Made by a program: the position numbers and the translations under genes. The notes under the pieces are model-generated. The model saw only the letters and a program-made list of their open reading frames with translations. It did no database searches and was not told where the DNA came from. Below, piece by piece: positions 17,898 through 26,536 of a stretch of DNA of 38,465 nt; the first letter of the stretch is position 1, and each line of letters starts with the position of its first letter. Location of the stretch: positions 1 to 38,465 of the forward strand of contig CAMLRX010000037.1 of the NCBI GenBank assembly GCA_946482545.1, read 5' to 3'. This DNA comes from an uncultured Flavihumibacter sp. (GTDB lineage: Bacteria > Bacteroidota > Bacteroidia > Chitinophagales > Chitinophagaceae).

Positions 17898-18578
17898 ATG
17901 CGAAAATTAATTGTGGTCCTTCTTTGTTTCTTTTTTTCCGCCATCACTACAAAAGCACAGGAACACACTTACGTGTCCATCACCACGGCTTACGGCACCG
18001 CCATCGTAAAACTGTACAACGAAACGCCCAACCACCGGGATAACTTTATCGCCTATACGAAAAAGGGCTACTTCGATAAAACCATGTTCCACCGTGTGAT
18101 CAAAAATTTCGTGATACAGGGCGGTGATCCAGACAGCTTTTTCGTGGCCCCGCAACAAGGTTATTACACCTTCGGCGACAAAAGACTGGCCCCGGAATTC
18201 AACGACAGCATTTTCCACAAACGCGGCATCCTGGGTATGGGTCGTGATGAGAACAAAGAACAGGCTTCCTTCTTTACCCAATTGTACCTCGTGCAAGGCA
18301 AAACCTACACCGATACACAACTGGACCAGATAGAACAGAAATACCGCGCCGGAAAAAAATTCCCTGCATACCAACGCGAACATTACAAAACCATTGGTGG
18401 CCTACCCCATCTCGACGGCCATTACATGGTGATTGGAGAAGTGGTGAAAGGCATGGAAATGGTGGATGCCATTTCAGACCTGAAAACAGATCAAAATGAC
18501 ATCCCCCTTGAAAAAGTTTGGATGAAAGTTAAAGTGCTGAAGAAAAAAGCGGTTAAAAAATTATTGGCTACAAGCTAA
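17898..18578 (+). CDS. Secreted peptidyl-prolyl isomerase (cyclophilin type)
   Basis: A 226-residue protein from the ATG at 17898 (MRKLIVV); an ATG two codons upstream is possible. The signal peptide ends at about residue 20 (TKAQ). The cyclophilin fold shows YFDKTMFHRVIKNFVIQGGD, with the active-site Arg in FHRV and the Phe/Gln of FVIQGG. An insertion of about 45 residues (around the KEQASFFTQLYL segment) precedes the C-terminal HLDGHYMVIGEVVKGMEMVD strands, as in other Bacteroidota cyclophilins. It should catalyse proline isomerisation during folding of exported proteins. The start is 5-11 bases after the histidine kinase stop, so they are probably co-transcribed. The 3' end overlaps the convergent altronate dehydratase gene by 11 bases. 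Confidence 0.92.
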   Translation: MRKLIVVLLCFFFSAITTKAQEHTYVSITTAYGTAIVKLYNETPNHRDNFIAYTKKGYFDKTMFHRVIKNFVIQGGDPDSFFVAPQQGYYTFGDKRLAPEFNDSIFHKRGILGMGRDENKEQASFFTQLYLVQGKTYTDTQLDQIEQKYRAGKKFPAYQREHYKTIGGLPHLDGHYMVIGEVVKGMEMVDAISDLKTDQNDIPLEKVWMKVKVLKKKAVKKLLATS

Positions 18579-20235
18579 CACCACGCTTCCACGGAATGAA
18601 ATCATCCTGACCGAGTTCAACGGCTTTCGGGATCACTTCACCACTGGCGGCGCGGATACAATATTCCAGTATCTCCTCCCCCATTGCTTCAATGGATTTT
18701 TCACCACGAATGACGGCGCCGGTATCGATATCGATGATATCTGCCATTCGTTTGGCGAGTGCTGAGTTAGTGGCCACTTTAATGGTGGGCGCCACAGGAT
18801 TGCCTGTAGGCGTTCCCAGGCCGGTGGTGAATAAAATCAATGTTGCCCCGGAAGCGGCTTTGCCGGTGGTGGCCTCCACATCGTTGCCGGGCGTACACAC
18901 CAGGCTGAGTCCGGGTTTGGTAGCAGGTTCGGTATAATCCAGCACATCCACTACTGGAGAACTTCCGCCTTTCCGTGCTGCCCCGGTAGACTTAATCGCA
19001 TCGGTAATTAACCCATCTTTGATATTCCCCGGGGAAGGGTTCATGTGAAAACCGGATCCGGCCAGTTCGGCCTGGTGGTTGTATTCCGTCATGAGACGGA
19101 TGAACTTTTCGGCAGAAGCCGCATCGGTGCAACGGTCCAGCATTTCCTGCTCGGCACCGCAGAGTTCGGGGAACTCGGCCAGCAGTACTTTGCCACCCAA
19201 GGCCACAAGTAAATCGGCTGTGTAACCCACCGCGGGATTGGCGGAGATGCCACTGAACCCATCGCTGCCCCCGCATTTCACACCGAGGCACAAAGCGCTT
19301 AGCGGAGTCGGTGTTCTTTTGTATTGATTGATGGTGGCCAAGCCGGTGAAAGTCTGGCGGATGGCATCTTTCAGCAACTCTTCTTCACTCCGCGACTGCT
19401 GTTGTTCAAAAAACAAAATAGGTTTATCGAAAGCGGGATTTCTTTTTTTCAGATCGTTGACGAACTCCTCCGTTTGCAGGTGCTGGCAACCCAGGCTCAT
19501 CACGGTGATACCGCCCACATTAGGATGATCGGCATACGCGGCCAGCAAAGCACCCAGGGTAGCCGCGTCCTGCCTTGTACCACCGCAACCGCCGGAATGG
19601 TTCAGAAACTTGATCCCGTCTACGTTAGGGAAAAGCCGTTCGTGGGTTGGAACTGCGGAAGGCGCCAGGTTAATGGATGAAGCATCTTTTCCATCCCTTA
19701 CCGCGGCGGCCAATTCCTTCGCATAACGTTTATACTTATCCGTTTTCGCATAGCCGAGTTCGTTCAGCAATGCTTCCCTGATCACATCCAGGTTACGGTT
19801 CTCACAAAATACCATCGGCACAAACAACCAGTAATTGGCCGTACCCACCCTTCCATCGGAACGGAGGTATCCATTAAAAGTACGACCGGCAAACTTCGAC
19901 ACATCGGGCTTTTTCCACTCCTTCACAAATCCACGGTAAGCGAATGGTTCGGCTGCGTGTTTGGTATTTTCAGTAGTCATGCGTGTTCCGGCAGGCGCGA
20001 ACATTGTTGTTTTACCCACCAGCACACCATACATCCGGATCTCGCTTCCGGGTTCCATGTCGTGTTCAAACACTTTGTGCTTCGCGGGAATCACTTCTTT
20101 GAGCAGCACGGCAGATGCGCCGGTATCGATGATGGTATCTTTCTGCAAATCGCTCAGCGCCACCAGCACATTATCGGAGGGATGAATGCGCAGCCAGCTT
20201 ACGGCGTTTTCCTTTGTGGTCGTGTTTTCCTTCAT
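18568..20235 (-). CDS. uxaA: Altronate dehydratase (UxaA family, full-length)
   Basis: A 555-residue protein from the ATG at 20235 (MKENTTT); a longer frame upstream gives an atypical N-terminus. Residues about 12-100 are the SAF-like UxaA N-terminal domain. The large C-terminal domain starts at FNGYLRSDGRVGTANYW and carries HSGGCGGTRQD, GVKCGGSDGFSGI and EFPELCGAEQ, cysteines and polar residues likely to bind iron. The enzyme dehydrates D-altronate to 2-keto-3-deoxygluconate in galacturonate breakdown. No other uronate gene is nearby, and a sister enzyme such as galactarate dehydratase has the same layout, so the substrate is likely but not certain. It is divergent from an AraC regulator, with a 17-base palindrome between them. 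Confidence 0.85.
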   Translation of the reverse strand: MKENTTTKENAVSWLRIHPSDNVLVALSDLQKDTIIDTGASAVLLKEVIPAKHKVFEHDMEPGSEIRMYGVLVGKTTMFAPAGTRMTTENTKHAAEPFAYRGFVKEWKKPDVSKFAGRTFNGYLRSDGRVGTANYWLFVPMVFCENRNLDVIREALLNELGYAKTDKYKRYAKELAAAVRDGKDASSINLAPSAVPTHERLFPNVDGIKFLNHSGGCGGTRQDAATLGALLAAYADHPNVGGITVMSLGCQHLQTEEFVNDLKKRNPAFDKPILFFEQQQSRSEEELLKDAIRQTFTGLATINQYKRTPTPLSALCLGVKCGGSDGFSGISANPAVGYTADLLVALGGKVLLAEFPELCGAEQEMLDRCTDAASAEKFIRLMTEYNHQAELAGSGFHMNPSPGNIKDGLITDAIKSTGAARKGGSSPVVDVLDYTEPATKPGLSLVCTPGNDVEATTGKAASGATLILFTTGLGTPTGNPVAPTIKVATNSALAKRMADIIDIDTGAVIRGEKSIEAMGEEILEYCIRAASGEVIPKAVELGQDDFIPWKRGVSL

Positions 20236-20280
20236 GGTGCTAAAATTATTCTTTCGGAACATGCAAAACAACCATTTCCG

Positions 20281-20297
20281 GCGCAATGCCATTGCGC
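20281..20297. promoter_or_regulatory. Perfect 17-base palindrome between altronate dehydratase and AraC genes
   Basis: GCGCAATG-C-CATTGCGC: two 8-base arms around one central base, 46 bases upstream of the dehydratase start and 132 bases before the AraC start. It is symmetric and has no T tract, so a protein operator is more likely than a terminator. AraC proteins usually bind direct repeats, so the binder might be another regulator. Confidence 0.5.
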
Positions 20298-20428
20298 GGC
20301 TTTATGCTTTTCATTCAGCCGGATTAACATTGAAAAAAAATCTTCGGGCGTTGAACTGCTTCCAAAATAATTCAGCTAAATTAGCACGTATTTGATTGCA
20401 AGACGCCAATTTCAGCCAAAATTACACA

Positions 20429-21298
20429 ATGAGACCGCAGTTATTAAAAGTTTCCCAGGGTCCGGGACACTCCTTCAGCGTACGCCGCGACCTGGTGCCA
20501 CACATCAACAACCGCTGGCATTACCATTCCGAAGTGGAACTGATCCATTTTGAACAGGGGGAAGGCACCCAGTTTATTGGCGACCATATCAGCCGGTTTG
20601 GTCCGGGCGATGTGGTGCTGGTGGGTTCCAACCTGCCGCATTACTGGCGTTTTGATGAACCCTATTTCCAGGAAGAACACATTGCCGAAGCCGATACCCG
20701 CGTGGTGCATTTTTCAGAAAATTTCTGGGGTGAAGCGTTCCTGCACCTGCACGAAAACCAGCCCATCCGCCACCTGCTGGAAAAAGCCGGCAGGGGATTG
20801 CAGGTGGAAGGTCCGGCGCGGGAAGAAGTAGCGGGAATGATGATGAAGTTGTTGCAAACGGAAGGTCCCAGGCGTATTTCGTTGCTGGTGGAAGCCTTGT
20901 GTATTATCGCTGAAAGCGGATCTGTAACGCCGCTTTCCTCTATCGGTTTCAAACACGATAAAGCTGAAGCCGAAGGCGACAGGATCAATGCTATTTATGA
21001 ATATACGTTACAGCATTTCAGGAAGAAGATTCAGTTGGAGGAGATCGCGGAGATTGCGAACATTAGTCCGAATTCATTTTGCAGGTATTTTAAATCGAAA
21101 ACCCGGAAAACGTATTCACAGTTTATTATAGAGATACGGGTGGGTCATGCGTGTAAATTGCTTATTGAAAATAACCTTAGTATAAAGCAGTTGTGTTATG
21201 AGAGTGGGTTTAATAATTTCACGAGTTTTCATAAGTATTTCAAGCAGATAACGGGGAAGAGTCCGTTGGCGTATCAGCGGGCGTTTAATGAGGGGTGA
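20429..21298 (+). CDS. AraC-family transcriptional regulator with cupin sensor domain
   Basis: A 289-residue protein from the ATG at 20429; a TTG 11 codons upstream is also open. Residues about 15-100 form a cupin-like sugar-sensing domain (HYHSEVELIHFEQGEG, then FGPGDVVLVGSNLPHYW). Residues about 185-289 hold the two helix-turn-helix motifs: LEEIAEIANISPNSFCRYFK and the second around IKQLCYESGFNNFTSFHKYF, followed by the usual TGKSPLAYQR end. Members of this cupin type usually control carbohydrate genes. The divergent layout suggests control of the altronate dehydratase gene, probably in response to a uronate-derived sugar acid. No -33/-7 pair fits well upstream. Confidence 0.9.
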   Translation: MRPQLLKVSQGPGHSFSVRRDLVPHINNRWHYHSEVELIHFEQGEGTQFIGDHISRFGPGDVVLVGSNLPHYWRFDEPYFQEEHIAEADTRVVHFSENFWGEAFLHLHENQPIRHLLEKAGRGLQVEGPAREEVAGMMMKLLQTEGPRRISLLVEALCIIAESGSVTPLSSIGFKHDKAEAEGDRINAIYEYTLQHFRKKIQLEEIAEIANISPNSFCRYFKSKTRKTYSQFIIEIRVGHACKLLIENNLSIKQLCYESGFNNFTSFHKYFKQITGKSPLAYQRAFNEG

Positions 21299-21738
21299 GC
21301 GTAAGACACTTTTTCAAATTAGGAATTTTTACTAAATTGACCTTGTTGCCGGCAGCGTCAATAAATAAACCTTAAAAATTATCCTAGTATGAAAGTCTTC
21401 ATCTTCCTTGCAGCTTTTTGCCTTTTTTCTTTCGCCACAAACTCAGGCTATCCGCTGACCAATCAACTCCCCCCCAACTAAACGTTGTGCTCCAGAACTT
21501 TGCTTTAGAGGAAAGTCCAATAGTAAGTGTACTGAAATGTATTCTGTATTCGAAACCTGCTGCGACGGCAGGCGTGTCCGTTCCGCCGCACTTGTGATTA
21601 TTTTTGATTGTGATTCCTATAAAATTCTGGATGCCGGGGTACTGAAAGGTCCCGGCTGTATTTACAATTGTATTTGATGTGAATCAGATTTGAGCGGACT
21701 GCCGCCGGCAAAAATTCAGTAACACGTCAATCTGTAAC
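21299..21738. other. Gap of 440 bases holding a broken small gene
   Basis: There is no intact gene here. The only content I can support is the frame-disrupted Cys-rich reading frame at 21389-21677. G+C is visibly lower than in the flanking AraC gene. No convincing promoter or terminator was found. Confidence 0.5.
21389..21677 (+). pseudogene. Frame-disrupted small secreted Cys-rich protein
   Basis: ATG at 21389 opens a 30-residue frame, MKVFIFLAAFCLFSFATNSG and onward, a good signal peptide. It stops at 21479-21481 just after a run of seven C (21469-21475). With one C removed the frame continues to a stop at 21675-21677 and gives about 95 residues. The second part has eight cysteines in some 65 residues (KRC, ELC, SKC, ETCC, FDC, GPGC, YNC), suggesting four disulfides in an exported mini-protein. 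I do not recognise the family. The cause may be a real mutation, phase variation in the C tract, or a sequencing error. The GLPGLI gene starts 61 bases downstream in the same direction. Confidence 0.5.
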
Positions 21739-22467
21739 ATGAAGTCAATCCTATTATTTCTTCTCATCACCTTTTCGTCACTATCATTTTCTCAACCTGC
21801 TGCTATCGGCTATGTAGTATATGAATTAGGCACTGAGCCACGGATTCAGACTATTGAATTCTGGTTCGGAGAAAATGAATACAACTACAGGTTTCAAAAA
21901 GAAGTGCCAGACTTCGGGAGCTTTGTGCTGAAAAGCGCCACCTCCAATCCCCTGGAAGATTCTCTCAAAAAGCAAAAACTGCTCAAAATGCTGGAAGAAA
22001 GAATTAAAAAGGAACCTGTGCAACAATGGTACGGCAGGCTGGGCACCAATGAAATTAACTACTCAACTTTCGACAATACGTTCAAATGTTATTGCATCAG
22101 TGACAGTATCATTCCCATTGCCTGGACACTTCAATCCGACACTACTACGATAAATGGAATAAAATGTCAGCGTGCCCTTGGAAAAAGAGGCGCTATCTCC
22201 TATCGCGCCTGGTTCGCACCAGGCATACCAACATCTGCGGCACCAATGGATTACCGGGGTCTACCCGGGCTTATTATTGCCGTAAACAGTGAAACAACCG
22301 GTTTTCAGATGAAAATAAAGGAGCTCGAATTCCCTTTGTCTTCAAGAACGCTGGCACTGAAAGGCTGCGATCAGGGAGTCTATATATCGAAGCAGGAGTT
22401 TTCAAAATTACAAGCAGAACAGAACAAACGGGTTCAGCAAAGAATTGAAACGATCAATGGCCAGTAG
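21739..22467 (+). CDS. GLPGLI family protein
   Basis: A 242-residue exported protein with a signal peptide (about 1-18). It carries the family motif YRGLPGLI at about residues 173-180, in the usual setting of a strand-rich fold (AWFAPGIPTSAAPMDYRGLPG). GLPGLI proteins are found almost only in Bacteroidota, usually next to a TonB-type outer-membrane protein, and their function is unknown. That partner follows directly: its likely start lies 11 bases before or 4 bases after this stop, so the pair is translated together. The gene is poorer in G+C than those on either side of the region. Confidence 0.9.
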   Translation: MKSILLFLLITFSSLSFSQPAAIGYVVYELGTEPRIQTIEFWFGENEYNYRFQKEVPDFGSFVLKSATSNPLEDSLKKQKLLKMLEERIKKEPVQQWYGRLGTNEINYSTFDNTFKCYCISDSIIPIAWTLQSDTTTINGIKCQRALGKRGAISYRAWFAPGIPTSAAPMDYRGLPGLIIAVNSETTGFQMKIKELEFPLSSRTLALKGCDQGVYISKQEFSKLQAEQNKRVQQRIETINGQ

Positions 22468-25162
22468 CGGAATGACGCGTAGACAATTCATGTGGCTGTT
22501 TCGATCTATGCTTGGTCTGGTAATCTTTGGAAGTATACCAAAGTCCGGAACAAGTCAGGCCAAAGTTTGTGGCTTTGTAAAGAATGAAAAAGGCACTCCG
22601 GTAGCCTTTGCATCTGTAACCGCAGGGCACGATAGCGCAAAGCCAGCCACCATTTTTGCCATCACAAATAAAGAAGGTTTTTTTAACCTCCCCGCTACCA
22701 GCAGTGCTCAAAAAATTTTCTTAACAGTTACACATCTGCAGTTTGAAGAAAAGAGAATTTCGTTTACCGTTCATCAACCATCCGGTAATTGTCCCGATAT
22801 AGTTTTGCAGGAGCGTACCGGCACACTTTCTCCTGTTGTGGTAACCCCTGACAGGCCTATCACAATGAAAGGCGACACCATCGTTTTCAATACAAAGTCC
22901 TTTTCAAATGGAAACGAGCGTTCTATCCTTGAACTTGTTGGTAAACTTCCCGGGATCACAGTACTGGAAGATGGGAAACTGCTGTTCAACGGGCAATTGA
23001 TAGAGCACCTTCTTTTTGAAGGAGAAGATATGAGTGGCAGAAATTATATGGACATTATAAGAAATATCGGACCAACCGGTATTGAGCAAGTTGAACTTAT
23101 TCATGACTATTCCGATATGTCGGATATTGGCTCCGGCTTATTGCCTACTCAAAAAAAGGCTTTAAACCTGCGTTTCGGCGAAGACCATATTTCTCGTTTA
23201 TTCGGGCAGCTTGGTGTTTCCGGAGGCTTGCCGCATGATACATATTCAGCGAATAACAACACGCTTTTTCTGGGAAAGAAAACTAAACTGGTTGCATTCG
23301 GCAACTTTAATACAACGGGAAACCTTGTTGTATCCCAATATTCTAAAGATGCTTTAGCAGCTTCTGAATCGGGAGCGATTGAAGTTACACTTCCCGTTTT
23401 CAAAAGCTTAGCCAGAATAGAAAGCGTAAAGACTAATCCATTGAACCATGAACAAATTTCCGAAAACACATCAGGCATAGCGAACTGTTATCTGAAAATC
23501 ACCCCATGGAAGAACACACGTTTTCAAGTTGGTCTTCGTTACGCCAACGACAAGTTCCAACAATCAGGGTCATCAGTTACCACATTCACACTCCCTCCGG
23601 CCATTTCCAGAAGCACTACACTTAACGACCTGAACCGGCTTATTGATGTGAACATCAATGGTAACATACAGTTCAACAAAAGGAATCAACTCCTCCTTCT
23701 GGCTAGAAAACATGCTTATAAAGTGCAACAAAATGAGCAATTACGCCTTTTGAACCAAAGCTACACGAACGATTTAACCGGAATAGAAAATCAGGAAGGT
23801 GGAATGGCCATCTGGAACCACCTCACCAGGCGAAATGCCCTGATACGTGCCGACGTTCAGTTTTCAACCGGAAGGCTCCCACTCGTTCTTCAACAAACTC
23901 CATCTAATTTTTCTGCGTTTTTCTTTCCCGGCGACGCCATAGCCAGTATTACACAAGATGAGCATCAGCGTATGCAGCGATGGCTTTCCTCCTTAACCTT
24001 CACGAAACAGATCGGGAAGTACCGCATAATCTTAAAAGCATCCCACAACCTCGACAGACATAAACTTCAAAACGACATCACAGGAATATATTTGAATGGA
24101 TTCAAAAATAGTTATGATTCAACCATACAAACGGAAACTCAACTACACAATTCAAAACTGGAGATAGTGAGCAACACATCCATATCCGAAAAAATAGAAC
24201 TCACGACAGGGTTTGCCCTGAATCATATATCGCTTTCAAACCATAACAACAAATTCGCTGCGCTTAACAAATGGTTACTCCTGCCTGATGTAAACCTCAG
24301 TTGGAAACTCTCTACTCATAAAAGTTTAGCACTAAACTTCAGACAGAAAACGGTGGTAGCATCAACGGAGCAATTCTCCAGCGGCTATAGCATTCAAAGC
24401 GATGTGCATATAGAGCGGGGAGCCTTCACTCCAGGCGCCAGCCTGGCCTCCTCCCTTAAACTTTCTTTTTCCAGTAACGATATACCCAGGAATGGGCGTC
24501 TTTTTTATATTAGTATCGCACTACAACAAACGCCGATGTTGTTCCTTCCGGAAATCGTGAATGATCCTCAATTTTCAATAATCAGGCTTACATCCATAAA
24601 CAAATATCTCGGGCTGGTCAATTTTTTTGTAAAGCTGGATCAGTCGATCAGCACGTCACGGTGGCGGCTATTGTCAGATTTCACCTATACCCACGTTAAC
24701 ACGGCATCCACCCTGAATGGAAACACCGTGAACAATACATTATACAATTTAAAATATTCACTTGGCGTAAAATACTTCAGTAAGTCCGCGGAATACTTAC
24801 TCCGCACCGAATTCAGGAACTTAATTCAGCGGAACAAAGCATATGCATACCGGAATAGCAATACTTTCTTTATTACACAGTCTTCCTTTGCACAAAAAAT
24901 ACGCAACAATTACTGGGGTAGTTTTGACATTCGATCCATGTTTATCTGGGGCAGTCAAAATCAGCCGCAGCATATCACGATCATGAATGCCGGAATCAAC
25001 CGATCCTCCGCCAACGGGAAATGGCAATTTGGATTAAAAGCAAGCAACATACTGAATCAACGAACCATTACAAAAGCAATATTAAGTGCCACTTATGTAA
25101 CCACAGAGCAATTTAATTTGTTTCCAAGGTATATTAATGCAAAAGTGCAATACAGTTTTTAA
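22457..25162 (+). CDS. TonB-receptor-like outer-membrane protein with carboxypeptidase-regulatory domain
   Basis: About 901 residues from the ATG at 22457; the ATG at 22472 (MTRRQFMW) gives an equally good signal peptide. Residues about 40-110 are a CarboxypepD_reg-like beta sandwich (GFVKNEKGTPVAFASVTAG). Residues about 125-220 are plug-like (SILELVGKLPGITVLEDGKL). The rest is a long beta barrel ending in AKVQYSF. No TonB box is clear. It resembles the partner proteins of GLPGLI genes and may import or export a peptide or other ligand; the ligand is unknown. It forms a two-gene unit with the GLPGLI gene, with low G+C in both. Confidence 0.85.
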   Translation: MASSGMTRRQFMWLFRSMLGLVIFGSIPKSGTSQAKVCGFVKNEKGTPVAFASVTAGHDSAKPATIFAITNKEGFFNLPATSSAQKIFLTVTHLQFEEKRISFTVHQPSGNCPDIVLQERTGTLSPVVVTPDRPITMKGDTIVFNTKSFSNGNERSILELVGKLPGITVLEDGKLLFNGQLIEHLLFEGEDMSGRNYMDIIRNIGPTGIEQVELIHDYSDMSDIGSGLLPTQKKALNLRFGEDHISRLFGQLGVSGGLPHDTYSANNNTLFLGKKTKLVAFGNFNTTGNLVVSQYSKDALAASESGAIEVTLPVFKSLARIESVKTNPLNHEQISENTSGIANCYLKITPWKNTRFQVGLRYANDKFQQSGSSVTTFTLPPAISRSTTLNDLNRLIDVNINGNIQFNKRNQLLLLARKHAYKVQQNEQLRLLNQSYTNDLTGIENQEGGMAIWNHLTRRNALIRADVQFSTGRLPLVLQQTPSNFSAFFFPGDAIASITQDEHQRMQRWLSSLTFTKQIGKYRIILKASHNLDRHKLQNDITGIYLNGFKNSYDSTIQTETQLHNSKLEIVSNTSISEKIELTTGFALNHISLSNHNNKFAALNKWLLLPDVNLSWKLSTHKSLALNFRQKTVVASTEQFSSGYSIQSDVHIERGAFTPGASLASSLKLSFSSNDIPRNGRLFYISIALQQTPMLFLPEIVNDPQFSIIRLTSINKYLGLVNFFVKLDQSISTSRWRLLSDFTYTHVNTASTLNGNTVNNTLYNLKYSLGVKYFSKSAEYLLRTEFRNLIQRNKAYAYRNSNTFFITQSSFAQKIRNNYWGSFDIRSMFIWGSQNQPQHITIMNAGINRSSANGKWQFGLKASNILNQRTITKAILSATYVTTEQFNLFPRYINAKVQYSF

Positions 25163-25218
25163 GAAAGTAAATTACAAAGACTAATTTTTCAGACCGATTT
25201 CCTAAAGCACCAGGCTAG

Positions 25219-25248
25219 TTTAGAGCGGTTAAATTTTCCCTACCTTCG
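25219..25248 (+). promoter_or_regulatory. Promoter of the small membrane protein gene
   Basis: TTTA at 25219-25222, an 18-base spacer, then TACCTTCG at 25241-25248, close to TAnnTTTG. The start codon follows 27 bases later. Confidence 0.5.
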
Positions 25249-25275
25249 CACCTCAACCAAGCAACCACCCTTCGC

Positions 25276-25770
25276 ATGAAACCCAACGCGTTGCCACCCG
25301 CTGCACTCCGCGGAAAAATCATATTACTGCTCCTGCTGGGTACCCAGTATTTTCTGCTGCTGCGCGGCACCATGAAGTCTGCCTTCGATTATACCTTTTG
25401 TGAAACATGTCCTACTGATTACCTGCTGATCGCTGATTGGATATCACTGATATACCTACCCGCTATTTATTACCAGTTGTACAAACGCCGCTGGTGGGGC
25501 TGGATGCTGCTGATTATCAATAATATCCTTTTTGTTACCGTAAACATTGCGCAAACAAAAATACACGCAACACACTATCCTTTCCAGGAAGAAATGACCA
25601 CAACCTTCCTGCTGCCCCCCATCGTGAAAACACTGGTAGTACTGCTCCTTTTTAACGGGAATGCAAAACGTTTTTTCAACGTAAGTAAAGGCGTTTTTTT
25701 CCGTACTGTATTGGCCGGATTAATACTCGCTGCGGGCATCTGGTTATGGTTGAAACGTCATGCAGCCTGA
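25276..25770 (+). CDS. Small four-helix membrane protein, unknown
   Basis: A 164-residue protein with four hydrophobic segments: about 13-30, 50-68, 75-92 and 108-124, plus a last one at about 143-160; four or five helices depending on the first. A conserved-looking loop CETCP lies at about 38-42, between helices 1 and 2. It ends with a basic tail (KRHAA). I do not recognise the family. It is a single gene, transcribed toward a convergent esterase gene, with its own promoter-like sequence. Confidence 0.7.
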   Translation: MKPNALPPAALRGKIILLLLLGTQYFLLLRGTMKSAFDYTFCETCPTDYLLIADWISLIYLPAIYYQLYKRRWWGWMLLIINNILFVTVNIAQTKIHATHYPFQEEMTTTFLLPPIVKTLVVLLLFNGNAKRFFNVSKGVFFRTVLAGLILAAGIWLWLKRHAA

Positions 25771-25780
25771 AGTATGACGT
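25755..25780. terminator. Weak hairpin between convergent genes
   Basis: ACGTCAT (25755-25761) and ATGACGT (25774-25780) form a 7-base-pair stem with a 12-base loop, overlapping the end of the membrane-protein gene. There is no clear T tract, so a bidirectional terminator is only possible. Confidence 0.3.
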
Positions 25781-25781
25781 A

Positions 25782-26465
25782 TTAAAGCAGTTGCTTCAAT
25801 ACTTTCCAGACATTTTCCGCCAGTATCTTATGCCCTTCGGCAGTAGGATGAATGCCATCGCCCTGGTTCAGTTCAGGAATACCGCCCACACCTTCCAGGA
25901 GAAATGGCACGAGTGCTGCGTTGTTTTTTTCTGCCAGTTCACCATACAATGCACGGAAACGATCGCTGTAAGCCTTACCCATATTCGGCGGCACCTGCAT
26001 TCCGGCCAACACAATCTTCGCCTGAGGATACGCAGTTTTCACCTTATCAGTAATAGATTGCAGGTTCTTCACGGTTTCATCCAACTGGATACCGCGCAGT
26101 CCATCGTTAGCCCCGAGTTCAAGTACAAATATCTCTACCGGTTGCTTCAGTATCCAGTCCACACGTGTATTGCCGCCCGCCGATGTTTCTCCGCTCAACC
26201 CGGCGTTCACGGCCAGGTAAGGTAACTTTAAAGAATCGATCCGCTGCTGGATCAGGGCTGGGAAGGCCTGTGAGGGATCGAGTCCATAGCCCGCGGTAAG
26301 ACTGTTTCCAAAAAATACAATATGTTTTACCTCCCCGAGCAACTGCACTTCAGCGGCACCCGCAGAATCTTTTTCTGAAACTTTAGCGTCGGGAGCATTG
26401 TTGTTACCACATGCCATCCATAAAAAAACGGCCAGAAAAAAGCTGATCCATCGTAGATTTAACAT
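25782..26465 (-). CDS. SGNH/GDSL lipoprotein esterase (TesA-like arylesterase)
   Basis: A 227-residue lipoprotein with lipid-attachment Cys19 after a hydrophobic signal. SGNH blocks are in order: GNSLTAGYG with nucleophile S55 (Asn replaces the Asp of GDSL), GLSGETSAGG, GANDGLRG, and DGIHP with D203 and H206. It should hydrolyse fatty-acyl or aryl esters in the periplasm or at the membrane. It is divergent from an ABC ATPase/permease pair, matching the tesA-ybbA-ybbP arrangement known in E. coli. A promoter-like TTTA-N18-TAACTTTA lies just upstream on its strand. Confidence 0.92.
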   Translation of the reverse strand: MLNLRWISFFLAVFLWMACGNNNAPDAKVSEKDSAGAAEVQLLGEVKHIVFFGNSLTAGYGLDPSQAFPALIQQRIDSLKLPYLAVNAGLSGETSAGGNTRVDWILKQPVEIFVLELGANDGLRGIQLDETVKNLQSITDKVKTAYPQAKIVLAGMQVPPNMGKAYSDRFRALYGELAEKNNAALVPFLLEGVGGIPELNQGDGIHPTAEGHKILAENVWKVLKQLL

Positions 26466-26475
26466 ATACCAGGTT

Positions 26476-26505
26476 TAAAGTTAACTGCCAGTTTGTACAT
26501 TTAAA
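26476..26505 (-). promoter_or_regulatory. Promoter of the esterase gene
   Basis: On the minus strand TTTA (26505-26502), 18 bases, TAACTTTA (26483-26476), ten bases before the ATG at 26465. This lies inside the 71-base divergent gap shared with the ABC operon. No equally good promoter was seen for the plus-strand gene. Confidence 0.5.
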
Positions 26506-26536
26506 ATTACCAAAAACATACCACGCCCTTCGCAAT

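Noticed and set aside
21346..21711. TTGCCGGCAG and CTGCCGCCGGCAA flanking the Cys-rich frame as possible inverted repeats
   Set aside because: The arms differ by a three-base insertion and are short; no target duplication.
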